Positions 45,722 to 56,898 of a DNA stretch of 64,000 bases are shown here, in pieces. Each line of letters starts with the position of its first letter. Position 1 is the first letter of the stretch. The notes beneath the pieces were generated by a model. That model was not told the DNA's origin and searched no databases. It worked only from the letters and a program-made list of their open reading frames with translations. The stretch is from Mycobacteriales bacterium. Its GTDB lineage: Bacteria > Actinomycetota > Actinomycetes > Mycobacteriales > Mycobacteriaceae. The translations under genes were made by a program, and so were the position numbers. The DNA lies in contig DUTM01000013.1 of assembly GCA_012842085.1 (NCBI GenBank), positions 124,001-188,000 on the forward strand, written 5' to 3'.

Positions 45722-46666
45722 ATGGCCAACAATCTTGTTTCTGCTAACAGCTGGCATGACACCGTGCTGGGCGCTATTGCGCCTTTTCTTTCTCGGGAGG
45801 GGCTGACGGATCTCATCATTGGTCCAGCGGGTACTATCTGGGCGGAAACCGCTACTAGGCCGGGACTCCACCGGTTAAGCCACCACAGCTTCAGCGAGGA
45901 GGATTGCCGAGAACTTGCGGTTTCGCTCGCGCAGTCTGCTGGCACCCGACTTGATGACGCCCATCCATGGGCAGATGGATACCTCCAATGGGATGAGCAT
46001 GTGGCTATCCGGCTGCATGCAGTGTTGCCCGCGATTGCACCCCACGGCACTACCATTTCGCTGCGTCTTCTCCGCCCCGCACAGCATTCTCTCAATGACT
46101 TGTTGCAGCGCGGAATGGTTTCTTCTGCGCAGTGCGCGGAACTGGTACAGCACTTGGAAAACAAACACAGCATTCTTATTACTGGTGCTACGGGAAGTGG
46201 AAAAACAACACTTTTAGCGGCACTTTTGGGGACTCTTCCCGAAAAGGACCGAATTGTCACTATTGAAGACACACCCGAACTTGCCATATCTCATCCCCAA
46301 CTAGTGCAATTGGTTACTCGCTCTGCGAATACCGAAAACAGGGGAGCGCTCGGCATGGACATACTGCTGCGGCAAGCGCTCCGAATGCGCCCGGATCGCC
46401 TGGTGGTGGGGGAGGTGCGGGGAATAGAAATTGTCGATTTGCTGAACGCACTCAACACCGGACATCAAGGAGCCCTCGCGTCTCTCCACGCGAATAGTCC
46501 CAGCGAAGTTCCATCTCGCATCATGGGGCTAGCGCTCCCCACTGGGCTGCCAGAAGCAGCCATTAGGCAGCAAATGAAAAGCGGCATCAAAGTGGTCGTG
46601 CATGTGCACCGGGACAACGTCACCGGAATGCGAAAAGTGGCAGCTATTGAGGAGTTCTCGTGCTAG
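45722..46666 (+). CDS. tadA: Tad pilus/secretion ATPase TadA
   Basis: CpaF/TadA family ATPase that powers assembly of Flp pili (314 residues; short, as it lacks the N-terminal region of longer CpaF proteins). Walker A GATGSGKTT, Asp box TIEDTPEL, Walker B RLVVGEVRG, and GHQGALASLHANSP. I start at ATG 45722 because AAAGGGGAG lies just upstream; the open frame reaches 45632. The ssd/cpaE-like gene that precedes tadA in M. tuberculosis is missing. Confidence 0.9.
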   Translation: MANNLVSANSWHDTVLGAIAPFLSREGLTDLIIGPAGTIWAETATRPGLHRLSHHSFSEEDCRELAVSLAQSAGTRLDDAHPWADGYLQWDEHVAIRLHAVLPAIAPHGTTISLRLLRPAQHSLNDLLQRGMVSSAQCAELVQHLENKHSILITGATGSGKTTLLAALLGTLPEKDRIVTIEDTPELAISHPQLVQLVTRSANTENRGALGMDILLRQALRMRPDRLVVGEVRGIEIVDLLNALNTGHQGALASLHANSPSEVPSRIMGLALPTGLPEAAIRQQMKSGIKVVVHVHRDNVTGMRKVAAIEEFSC

Positions 46667-47541
46667 CTCCTCCAGCACAGGCACTATTCCCAGCAGTTCT
46701 AGTGTTAGTTGCGTTGGTGACCGCAAGCTATACCGCGTGGCGCGTGCACCTGTGGAAGCTCAAACAAGAACAGCAGCTCACCCAACTGTCCCAAAGTGTT
46801 ATGGCTTTAACACAGCTACGCACGGATCTTGCCGGTGGCAAAACGCTCGCACCCACCGTACTTAAAGAACGCCTGGGGAAGCTGCTGCCAGCAGACACTC
46901 TCACACTTGTTCTCCAGGCGGGGGTGCCGCTTAGAAACCTGCTCAAAGCTTTCGAAACGGCCCTCCGCGATCACCGCAATAGTCTTCAACAAGTGTGGAC
47001 CCAACTTGCGGGGATCCGCGCCACCACTTTGCTCCTCACCCAATTGCCGGTGCTAGGTATTGGATTGGGATACCTGGTGGGAGCTCATCCTCTTAGGTTC
47101 CTCACCAGTGGGTGGGGAAGCCTTGTTTTGGCCGCTGGGATCGGATGCCAATGCTTGGGTGTCTGGTGGATTGGCAGAATGCTCCACACCATCACATTTC
47201 CAAGTAGCGCCCACACTACCCGCCTGCACGTTAGCGCCGCGCTGCTCGATGCTGGTCTTCCCCTCAGTTGCGCCGCCCGCTACCTCGGAGCCGATATAAG
47301 CCCAGTACAGAAAAACTTGCTGCGCAATGCGCACCGTGACGGTACTCCCATTGCGGAAGTGTTAGTGGATTGTGCTCACGACGCACAGGCCGAAGCTGTC
47401 AACACCTGCCAACAACAAATCGAAGAAATCGGCGTGTTGTTGGCGCGGCCGCTTGGACTCTGTTTCCTGCCCGGCTTTTTGCTGCTGGGCATTATCCCCA
47501 CAGTTCTTGAACTAGGAGGCAGTTTTATGGGTTTCACCTAG
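46660..47541 (+). CDS. Tad membrane platform protein (TadB/TadC type)
   Basis: Type II secretion F-domain protein (293 residues). Helices at about 8-26, 118-136, 145-165 and 262-285, with the GSPII_F core AALLDAGLPLSCAARYLGADISPVQ in the last third. It seems to do the job of the usual TadB plus TadC: only one platform gene is present and the N-terminal half looks like a degenerate TadB. The GTG start overlaps tadA by 7 nt. Confidence 0.75.
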   Translation: MLAPPAQALFPAVLVLVALVTASYTAWRVHLWKLKQEQQLTQLSQSVMALTQLRTDLAGGKTLAPTVLKERLGKLLPADTLTLVLQAGVPLRNLLKAFETALRDHRNSLQQVWTQLAGIRATTLLLTQLPVLGIGLGYLVGAHPLRFLTSGWGSLVLAAGIGCQCLGVWWIGRMLHTITFPSSAHTTRLHVSAALLDAGLPLSCAARYLGADISPVQKNLLRNAHRDGTPIAEVLVDCAHDAQAEAVNTCQQQIEEIGVLLARPLGLCFLPGFLLLGIIPTVLELGGSFMGFT

Positions 47542-47625
47542 CGGCGCAGCTGTTTCTTCAGCACGCAAATCCACTCTCTCATAACTGACCAGCACTAAAA
47601 ATCACCAGAACTATAAAGGATCACA

Positions 47626-47805
47626 ATGTTTACTTTTTGGAAAGAACTTTGGCAGGACGAAACCGGCATGAGCACCGTCGAATACGCTGTGGGCACCATC
47701 GGGGCAGCAGCTTTCGGGGCACTGCTACTCGCAATCGCAAAATCCGACACCATTCGGGAAGCGCTCATGGGAATTATTCAACAAGCACTCAACTCCGGCC
47801 TCTAA
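47626..47805 (+). CDS. Flp-pilin-like DUF4244 protein
   Basis: A 59-residue protein with a prepilin processing site: TG then MSTVEYAVGTIGAAAFG, with Glu at +5 and a 20-residue hydrophobic helix after the cut. This is the DUF4244 family (Rv3656c-like), the probable major pilin subunit. AAAGGA lies 6 nt before the ATG. It is followed 2 nt later by the next prepilin-like gene. The prepilin peptidase needed to cut it is not in the window. Confidence 0.87.
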   Translation: MFTFWKELWQDETGMSTVEYAVGTIGAAAFGALLLAIAKSDTIREALMGIIQQALNSGL

Positions 47806-47807
47806 AA

Positions 47808-48158
47808 ATGCTCCGACGATTGCTGAACGATGATGCCGGCATGGTGACGGTCGAAACAGCCTACGGACTCGCCGCGCTCCTCGTCATCTTTGTCACCTGT
47901 GTGGGTGGTCTTGCTGTCGGTATCCAACAGATCCACCTCAGCGACACTGCCCACACTGTGGCTAGAGAAATAGCCCGCGGAACCGAGAGCTCCAGCGCCC
48001 GCCGTCACCTGCAACCAGATATGGAAGCTGCGATCACCACCCAGAACGGCATGGTTCGCGTGCGCATCCAACAGCGTGCGCGGGTGCTGCCACTCACCCT
48101 CATCGGGCAGAGCGAAATTCCGCAAGAAAAAATCGTAGACAATGCCAGCACCCCGTAA
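47808..48158 (+). CDS. TadE-like minor pilin
   Basis: A 116-residue protein starting MLRRLLNDDAG, then MVTVETAYGLAALLVIFVT: again Gly, a Glu at +5 and a helix, as in TadE pseudopilins. The remaining 80 residues would be outside the membrane. The ATG lies 2 nt after the DUF4244 stop and the gene overlaps the next by 17 nt. Confidence 0.82.
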   Translation: MLRRLLNDDAGMVTVETAYGLAALLVIFVTCVGGLAVGIQQIHLSDTAHTVAREIARGTESSSARRHLQPDMEAAITTQNGMVRVRIQQRARVLPLTLIGQSEIPQEKIVDNASTP

Positions 48159-48540
48159 AACCAAACGCCGCATCGTGTGGTTGCGCAGAAACGAGACAGG
48201 TGCCACCACAGCATGGTCAGCCGCTGCTGCAGGTGTCTTATTTCTTGTTCTCATGGTGGGAATGATTGTTGTGGGTATTGTGCACACCCGCCACCAAGCC
48301 CAAAACAGTGCCGATGCAGCCGCACTAGCCGGTGCAGCCGAACTGCCACACCGTGCCGAACACGCCTGCCAAGCGGCCGCCAGCGCATTGCCCCACAACA
48401 CCCGCATTCGCATGGTGGACTGCCAACTTAAAGAACATCCACAGACCCGGATGCCAGCCATCTGGGTGCAGGTGACGGTGCCGTTCTCCCGCTGGGAAGT
48501 GGGAGGGAAAGCCTGCGCCGGGCCTATTCCGCCGCATTAA
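48142..48540 (+). CDS. TadG-like/Rv3654c-like protein
   Basis: A 132-residue protein with basic N-terminus, NETGATTAWSAAAAGVLFLVLMVGMIVVG helix (shortened here) and the TadG-type HQAQNSADAAALAGAAEL. It contains no von Willebrand domain, so it is the short Rv3654c type. Final gene of the tad set; its last 17 nt overlap the convergent helicase gene. Confidence 0.78.
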   Translation: MPAPRKTKRRIVWLRRNETGATTAWSAAAAGVLFLVLMVGMIVVGIVHTRHQAQNSADAAALAGAAELPHRAEHACQAAASALPHNTRIRMVDCQLKEHPQTRMPAIWVQVTVPFSRWEVGGKACAGPIPPH

Positions 48541-51001
48541 ACAAAGCTGTTACAGCACCCAGCAGCTTGAGCGCCCCAGTCTTATCAAGCGGGTTGTTTC
48601 CGTTCCCGCATTTGGGGGACTGGATGCAGCTGGGGCAGCCATCGACACACGAGCAGGACTCAATGGCGTCCCGAGTAGCGGTTAACCATTCCACTATTTC
48701 CCGGTAGCCGCGCGACGCATATCCGGCTCCTCCCTGGTAGCCGTCGTAGACAAAAACAGTGGGCAGCCCAGTGTCTTCATGCAACGGAGTAGACAAGCCA
48801 CCAATATCGGCACGGTCACAGTCGGCGAGCAGGGGCAGCATACCAATGGCCGCGTGTTCTGCAGCGTGTAAAGTCCCGGGAACCTGTTCGTCGTCAATAC
48901 CCCAGTGGGAACAGAAAGCAGGGTGCAAGGTGTAGTAGACGGCCTGGGTGTGCAACACGGTGGGCGGCAAATCCAGTTCCACCAAACCCAATATTTCACC
49001 CCGGTGGGATTTCTTCTCGTAGGCTTTCACCTGCCGGGTGACAGTCACATCCGCAATGCCGACAGACATACTGTTGGCTGCCCGGCCCAGCTGAACCTCC
49101 TCCACAACATGCTCAATGTGGACCTGGGTGTCGCTGCGGGCATAGGTATCCCACGGGGGAGTGTCTGTCGTTACCAGTGCCAAACCATTCACCAGGTCGA
49201 GTTCTTGCACCAAGTAACTATCGCCCTGGTGCAGATACACCGCACCTTCATGGAGTTGTGCACAGGCCCGTGCGGTGTCGGCGGTTCCCAAGAGGCGACC
49301 ATCCTCCACACAAACAATAGAAACATCGTCCGCGCTACCGCCCCGCAACGACACTTGCTGCCAGGCTTCGTCGTAGCGCCCCGCCGGATACCAAGCCCCG
49401 CCACCTGTTTGCCGGTAGCGCACCATTCCCGCGTCCTGCATTTCCGCCAACAGGCTGGCCACATCCACACCATCCCGTTGCGACCAGGCGGCAACCTCCA
49501 CATCCCGCAGCGGCAGCTCACCCACCGCGCACCACAGCTGTGGCACCAAAAGATTCGGGTTCGCGGGGTTCGTCACCGTTGCTTCCACAGGTTTGTCGAG
49601 CAGCGCTTGCGGGTGGTGCACCAGATAATTGTCAAGCGGATCAGAACGTGCAATCAGTACCACAAGGGCACCCTGGTTGCGGCGCCCTGCCCGGCCCGAT
49701 TGCTGCCAAAAACTCGCCACAGTTCCCGGAAAACCTGCAATAACTACTGCATCCAGTCCCGCGATATCAACCCCCAACTCCAAAGCATTGGTGGTTGCTA
49801 CCGCAGTTAGTGTGCCGTCATTGAGGTGCCGCTCTAATTCGCGCCGATCCTCAGCCAGGTAGCCCGCCCGGTAGGCACCCACCCGCTGCACCGCATCAGG
49901 GGGAACATCTCCAGTGAGAACATATTCCTCTAAGCGGCTTTGGGTATCTAAGGCTGTTTGCTCCGCATTCCGGCGGCTGCGGACGAACGTCAAAGTGCGG
50001 GCACCCTCCGACACCAGATCCGCCATAATATCGCTGGCTTCGGTGGTAACGCTGCGGCGCAGCGGTGCCCCATTCTCACCCTCCACACCCGGAATGAGGG
50101 GCGGCTCCCACAGTGCAATGGTGCGTTCGCCCTGAGGTGAACCATCGGCCGTGATAGCGGTAACCGGCATGCCGATAAGGCGAGTGGCAGCCTCAGCCGG
50201 ATGGGAGGTGGTGGCGGAGGCCAAAATGACGGTGGGACGGGAACCATAATGGTGGGCAAGGCGAAGCAGGCGGCGCAACTCGATAGCCACATTGCTGCCG
50301 AAAACACCCCGGTAGGCGTGGCACTCGTCAACCACTATGAACCGGAGATTGCGCAGCAGCCGCATCCAGCGTTGGTGTTGTGCCAGGAGGGACATGTGCA
50401 TCATGTCGGGGTTGGTCAGAATGAATCTGCTGTGGTCACGGATCCAGCGGCGATTATCTGTGGAGGTGTCGCCATCGTATTGCTGTGGGTGGATAGTGCG
50501 CAGATTGTCGAGAGCGGTTTGGGAGGCTGGGGCGGCATCGTCTCCACTGGGGGAGGCGGCAATAGTGCCATTCAACAGTTCTTGGAAGGAACGCAACTGG
50601 TCTGCGCCCAATGCTTTAGTGGGGGAGAGGTAGAGGGCTGAGGCTAGTGGATTGGTGGCCAGCGAGGTGAGGATTGGGAGTTGGTATCCGAGGGTTTTTC
50701 CACTTGCGGTGCCGGTAGCGACGACGACGTGTTGTCCTGACCATGCGTGTTCAGCGGTTTCCACCTGGTGGGTGTAGAGGTGGGAGATTCCTTGCTCGTG
50801 CAGACAGGTGCGAGCCGCAGGCAAAATCCAGTCCGGCCAGGATCCGTAGTTTGCATCCCTGCCGGGAATGTCCCGCACATGGGTGAGGGGGTTGGTGTCG
50901 GCGGTTTTGTTTCTGAGCAAATAGGACAACAGGCTGCGCCCATAGCTGGCGGGAGGAGTGGAATGTTCTCCCGGGATGGGGGCAGCCTGTTCGTCGGTCA
51001 T
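48524..51001 (-). CDS. DEAD/DEAH-box helicase with DUF1998 (MrfA/YprA-like)
   Basis: Superfamily 2 helicase (825 residues) corresponding to Rv3649: ATGTASGKT (motif I), VVDECHAYRG (II), SATTSHP (III), ATNALELGVDIAGLDAV and QQSGRAGRRNQGALVV (V-VI). The C-terminal DUF1998 region has the zinc cysteines SCSCVDGCPSCIQSPKCGN. Bacillus MrfA removes mitomycin-type DNA damage; a repair role is likely. TAGCAT lies 6 nt before the ATG, which fits a leaderless start. Confidence 0.9.
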   Translation of the reverse strand: MTDEQAAPIPGEHSTPPASYGRSLLSYLLRNKTADTNPLTHVRDIPGRDANYGSWPDWILPAARTCLHEQGISHLYTHQVETAEHAWSGQHVVVATGTASGKTLGYQLPILTSLATNPLASALYLSPTKALGADQLRSFQELLNGTIAASPSGDDAAPASQTALDNLRTIHPQQYDGDTSTDNRRWIRDHSRFILTNPDMMHMSLLAQHQRWMRLLRNLRFIVVDECHAYRGVFGSNVAIELRRLLRLAHHYGSRPTVILASATTSHPAEAATRLIGMPVTAITADGSPQGERTIALWEPPLIPGVEGENGAPLRRSVTTEASDIMADLVSEGARTLTFVRSRRNAEQTALDTQSRLEEYVLTGDVPPDAVQRVGAYRAGYLAEDRRELERHLNDGTLTAVATTNALELGVDIAGLDAVVIAGFPGTVASFWQQSGRAGRRNQGALVVLIARSDPLDNYLVHHPQALLDKPVEATVTNPANPNLLVPQLWCAVGELPLRDVEVAAWSQRDGVDVASLLAEMQDAGMVRYRQTGGGAWYPAGRYDEAWQQVSLRGGSADDVSIVCVEDGRLLGTADTARACAQLHEGAVYLHQGDSYLVQELDLVNGLALVTTDTPPWDTYARSDTQVHIEHVVEEVQLGRAANSMSVGIADVTVTRQVKAYEKKSHRGEILGLVELDLPPTVLHTQAVYYTLHPAFCSHWGIDDEQVPGTLHAAEHAAIGMLPLLADCDRADIGGLSTPLHEDTGLPTVFVYDGYQGGAGYASRGYREIVEWLTATRDAIESCSCVDGCPSCIQSPKCGNGNNPLDKTGALKLLGAVTALFNAAE

Positions 51002-51018
51002 GGCTCCATGCTAGCGGG

Positions 51019-51345
51019 TTAGGCCATTTCTAGGTTGGCCACCTGTGCAGCGTGGAGAGAGTCCAGAATGATCTTGATATCTAGGTCATCGCGGCATTGG
51101 CTTAGGTACTGGCCTACTCTAATGGCGCGGGCTCCGGAAGCACAGTGCAGCCATACTTCGCCTGCGGGAATCTTTCCCTTCTGGGAGTCGATGGCGCTGG
51201 CGGGAATATTGGTCGCGCAGGCGAGGTGTGTGTCGGCCCACTCGTCTGGTTCGCGAACGTCAACCACAAGAATGTCGCCCGGATCGCAATCTGCTTCTGC
51301 AAGACGCTTAGCCAGGTCTTCATAACTAGCTTGGCTAATAGACAT
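51019..51345 (-). CDS. rhodanese-like protein, cytoplasmic
   Basis: Single rhodanese domain (108 residues): VVDVREPDEW, then the active Cys in LHCASGARA. It should transfer sulfane sulfur or sense thiols. I start at ATG 51345 with AAAGGA 6 nt upstream. Next to a second, exported rhodanese; 17 nt from the helicase. Confidence 0.87.
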   Translation of the reverse strand: MSISQASYEDLAKRLAEADCDPGDILVVDVREPDEWADTHLACATNIPASAIDSQKGKIPAGEVWLHCASGARAIRVGQYLSQCRDDLDIKIILDSLHAAQVANLEMA

Positions 51346-51447
51346 GGTGATCCTTTTGTCAGTGTCACAGCGTGACGGGTGTGGACTTAGCGTGTGCTTT
51401 AAACACAAGTAATTTGTGCGTTTTCAGCATAGCCGAAGAAGTGTGAT

Positions 51448-51957
51448 TTATTGCACTATTTCTAAACCGTGGCTTTCGGCTGCCGCAAAATCGTCAAGCA
51501 CAATAAAAATTTGGCGACCGGGTACGGCTTTGTTGATGGTGCGGGCAGCTTCTACGGCGCGGCCGCCGGAGCGGCAGTAGATCCATAGTTCACCTTGTGC
51601 GGGCACAATATCTTTCAGCTCGCTAGAGGAAGCCAACTTAATTTTGGTGAGAGGAAGATTAAGGGCGTTTTTGAGGTGCCCCATTTGGTATTCAACAACG
51701 CTGCGCACATCAATCAGGTGGGCTTGATCCGCATCTGCTCCCCGCAGCCGGTAGGCGACGTCAGCATAATCAACCTGGCGGACGTTGTCGCCCAGAATGC
51801 TGACTGTGCCGAGCTTGGAGCTATCAACTTTTTCTGCGCCAGCCGCATTGCCAGCAGCGGCACTATCGGGGTTGTCACAGCCGGTTAGCGCCGGTGTTAT
51901 AACCAAACCCAGGGCGAGTGCGACGGCGGTGGCCTTCCGGAAGAGTATTTTCCGCAC
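51448..51957 (-). CDS. rhodanese-domain lipoprotein
   Basis: Exported version: signal peptide with lipobox LTGC (Cys about residue 27), linker, and a rhodanese domain with LIDVRSVVEYQMGHL and the active Cys in IYCRSGGRAVEAA. It should sit on the outer face of the membrane. Start GTG 51957 with AAGGAGA 6 nt upstream (the TTG at 51972 lies inside the ribosome site). Length 169. Confidence 0.85.
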   Translation of the reverse strand: MRKILFRKATAVALALGLVITPALTGCDNPDSAAAGNAAGAEKVDSSKLGTVSILGDNVRQVDYADVAYRLRGADADQAHLIDVRSVVEYQMGHLKNALNLPLTKIKLASSSELKDIVPAQGELWIYCRSGGRAVEAARTINKAVPGRQIFIVLDDFAAAESHGLEIVQ

Positions 51958-52053
51958 AGCTATCTCCTTCAAACTGTCTTTACGTCACGCAGTCCTCGAG
52001 CCCCAAAATTAGGCATTGCAATGGAGAGGAAAAGGTGAGGTGTTGCCTCCAGT

Positions 52054-53340
52054 TTAGTTCGCGTCCGAATCTGCAGCGAATGGTTGCTCATCTTCTTGCA
52101 TGTCCACCGCAGCGTCCGTCATCTCCAGCTGTTTGCGGCTGGCGCGTTCCAAAATCTTGGCGAGAGCCCCATCTCCAGTGACGTTAGTTGCCGTGCCGAA
52201 GGAGTCCTGCGCCAGATAAAGCGCAATCATGAGCGCAATCATTGTGGGGTTGAAGTGCAGCACGGATTCCAACGCACCCACCGCCGTCATCACCGCGCCC
52301 CCAGGAACCCCAGGTGCAGCCACCATCATCACACCCAGAATGAGAATAAGCGGCAGCATGTCGCCGAAGGAAGGCACCTGGCCTTTCGTCATGGTGATCA
52401 CTGCGGAAGCACAGGCGGTGATGGTGACCATGGATCCCGCCAAGTGAATATTGGCGTTCAAAGGAATAGCAAAGTCCGCAATTCTTTCCCGCACGCCAGC
52501 GTTTTTAGCGGAGCGCAAAGTCACCGGAATAGTTGCCGCTGACGACTGCGTTCCCAGTGCAGTGAAATAGGCGGGAAGCATTTTGCCCAATAGCCGCAGG
52601 GGATTCTGTTTATTGATACCCCCCGCAAGGCTATACACCAGCAGCAGAAACACCGAGTGCAGAATGATCACCATTACGAAGACTTTCCCAAACACGGTGA
52701 GAATATGCTGCACCTGGCCCGCATAGGTCATATTCGCGAAAACACTCAGAATGTAGAACGGCAGTAGTGGAATGATGACGTATTTGAGGAACTTCTCCAC
52801 AATGAAGCGGAACTCCTCCATCACCCGGAAGAGAGCATTGCTTTGCAGAGCCGCCATTCCTAGCCCCAACACGAAAGCCAACACTAGGGCGGTGGTGACG
52901 GGCATGATGGCTGGCAGCGAGAAGGGAAGTTCTTCCACCCCATCGGGGCCAACAGTGGCGCCGTAGGGTTTCAGCAACGCCGACGAAGGATCCGAGATTA
53001 CCTGCAGCGTCTGATTTTTGAGGATGCGCGGATAGATCAGCAGCGTGGTAAGGATGGCAAGAATGCCCGCCAGCACCGTGGAGGTGTAAGCAATTCCCAC
53101 TGCTTTCCCCAGCATTTTGCCGGCACCCTTCCCGAGTGACCCAATACCGGGGGCAATGAAACCCAAAATAATAAGTGGAATGGCAAAGCCCAGTAGTTCA
53201 CTGAACACCATGCCGAAGGTGGCTCCCAGGCGCACCGGCACGGGAGTACCAGCAGACCGACTGGCCCAACCCATCAGGACGCCCAAAGCAATCGCGATAA
53301 TAATCCATACCAGGAGTGGAATCTTGCGGAGTATGCGCAT
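52054..53340 (-). CDS. dicarboxylate/amino acid:cation symporter (DAACS)
   Basis: GltP/DctA/SstT-type transporter (428 residues, eight helices plus two re-entrant loops). The Ser-rich loop TQSSAATIPVTLRSAKN and the helix-7 motif IPLNANIHLAGS (in place of NMxGT) are visible, then MVAAPGVPGGAVMT and the final QDSFGTATNVTGDG. It takes up glutamate, aspartate or C4 acids or serine with Na+ or H+; the substrate is open. TAGTGT lies 7 nt before the ATG, so a leaderless start is likely. Confidence 0.9.
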   Translation of the reverse strand: MRILRKIPLLVWIIIAIALGVLMGWASRSAGTPVPVRLGATFGMVFSELLGFAIPLIILGFIAPGIGSLGKGAGKMLGKAVGIAYTSTVLAGILAILTTLLIYPRILKNQTLQVISDPSSALLKPYGATVGPDGVEELPFSLPAIMPVTTALVLAFVLGLGMAALQSNALFRVMEEFRFIVEKFLKYVIIPLLPFYILSVFANMTYAGQVQHILTVFGKVFVMVIILHSVFLLLVYSLAGGINKQNPLRLLGKMLPAYFTALGTQSSAATIPVTLRSAKNAGVRERIADFAIPLNANIHLAGSMVTITACASAVITMTKGQVPSFGDMLPLILILGVMMVAAPGVPGGAVMTAVGALESVLHFNPTMIALMIALYLAQDSFGTATNVTGDGALAKILERASRKQLEMTDAAVDMQEDEQPFAADSDAN

Positions 53341-53384
53341 GGCCTAGACACTACCTGAGGAAGAATGTCGCTATTCTAGGAACC
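53341..53384. promoter_or_regulatory. face-to-face leaderless promoters
   Basis: Only 44 bp separate two divergent ATGs. Minus-strand -10 TAGTGT (53353-53348) lies 7 nt before ATG 53340; plus-strand -10 TATTCT (53372-53377) lies 7 nt before ATG 53385. Each -10 falls on the position of the other promoter's -35. Confidence 0.55.
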
Positions 53385-54023
53385 ATGGACCAGCTGAGTT
53401 TTTTCGACACCGGGTTGCTGCCCGTTACCCCCGCAGATGTGGGGTCTCTGCTGCTCGCACACGGTCACAGCCAGCTGCTCTTCGGGGATGCTGACACCAC
53501 TCGCGGCCGCCGCAAAAAACCCATCCCCCAGTCAGCGCGCATATCTATTCTGCTGACCGACGAGTGGCGGGCTACCAGGCTGGATAGTGTGGTGCGCCGG
53601 GCCAATATCCCGGTAGTGGTGGAGGCGCAGACTGCGGAGGACGGCAGCCCCCAATGGCTGGTGCGCATGGAGTCCCCGGATTTGCTGCCAGTGGTGCAGG
53701 CCTGGACGAAAGGTGCGGTGAAGACGGTCCCACCCCAATGGCAACCAACTTCCACTGCCGTGCAGATCTGGGCAACTGTTGCTGGAGTCCGTGACGACAT
53801 GGGCTTCCGCCTGGGGTTGGATCCGCATATTGCCGACCACCCGCAGCTGCTGAAAATTGTGCAGGGAGCTTTGGCACGCAGCGGCGTCAGTGCAGTTTTT
53901 GTCGGTGTGCGGGCGGGTGGCCCGGCGGTGCGGGTGCAAGGACAGCGGCGTCTTCGCAACCTCATGTTGATGGTGGGGGATCCCCCTCCGGGGCATTCGT
54001 GGGAAGCCCCCGCAGGAACGTAA
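53385..54023 (+). CDS. conserved hypothetical protein beside topA (Rv3647c-like)
   Basis: 212 residues, soluble, no signal peptide. I recognise only its resemblance to the conserved hypothetical upstream of topA in Mycobacteriales: start MDQLSFFD, ISILLTDEWRATRLDSVVRRA, then the characteristic TKGAVKTVPPQWQPTSTAVQIW and GVRAGGPAVRVQGQRRLRNL. No catalytic motif is visible. Start ATG 53385 is set by the -10 box TATTCT 7 nt upstream. Confidence 0.7.
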   Translation: MDQLSFFDTGLLPVTPADVGSLLLAHGHSQLLFGDADTTRGRRKKPIPQSARISILLTDEWRATRLDSVVRRANIPVVVEAQTAEDGSPQWLVRMESPDLLPVVQAWTKGAVKTVPPQWQPTSTAVQIWATVAGVRDDMGFRLGLDPHIADHPQLLKIVQGALARSGVSAVFVGVRAGGPAVRVQGQRRLRNLMLMVGDPPPGHSWEAPAGT

Positions 54024-54048
54024 TTCTGCGACGCTGTTGTATTTTTTC

Positions 54049-54074
54049 TTGACACTATATATAAGGTGTAAAAC
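54049..54074 (+). promoter_or_regulatory. possible topA promoter with imperfect dyad
   Basis: TTGACAC (54049-54055) and GTGTAAA (54067-54073) form near-symmetrical arms. TTGACA could be a -35 box; the -10 candidate TAAAAC is only 14 nt away, so assignment is uncertain. Confidence 0.35.
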
Positions 54075-54143
54075 GACAGGCCTTTAAAACAGCTGTCCAC
54101 TTTTTAGTCCAAATCGTCTTTATTTGTGAAAGGTCGCGAGTTC

Positions 54144-56894
<2,751 letters not shown>

Positions 56895-56898
56895 TTTT

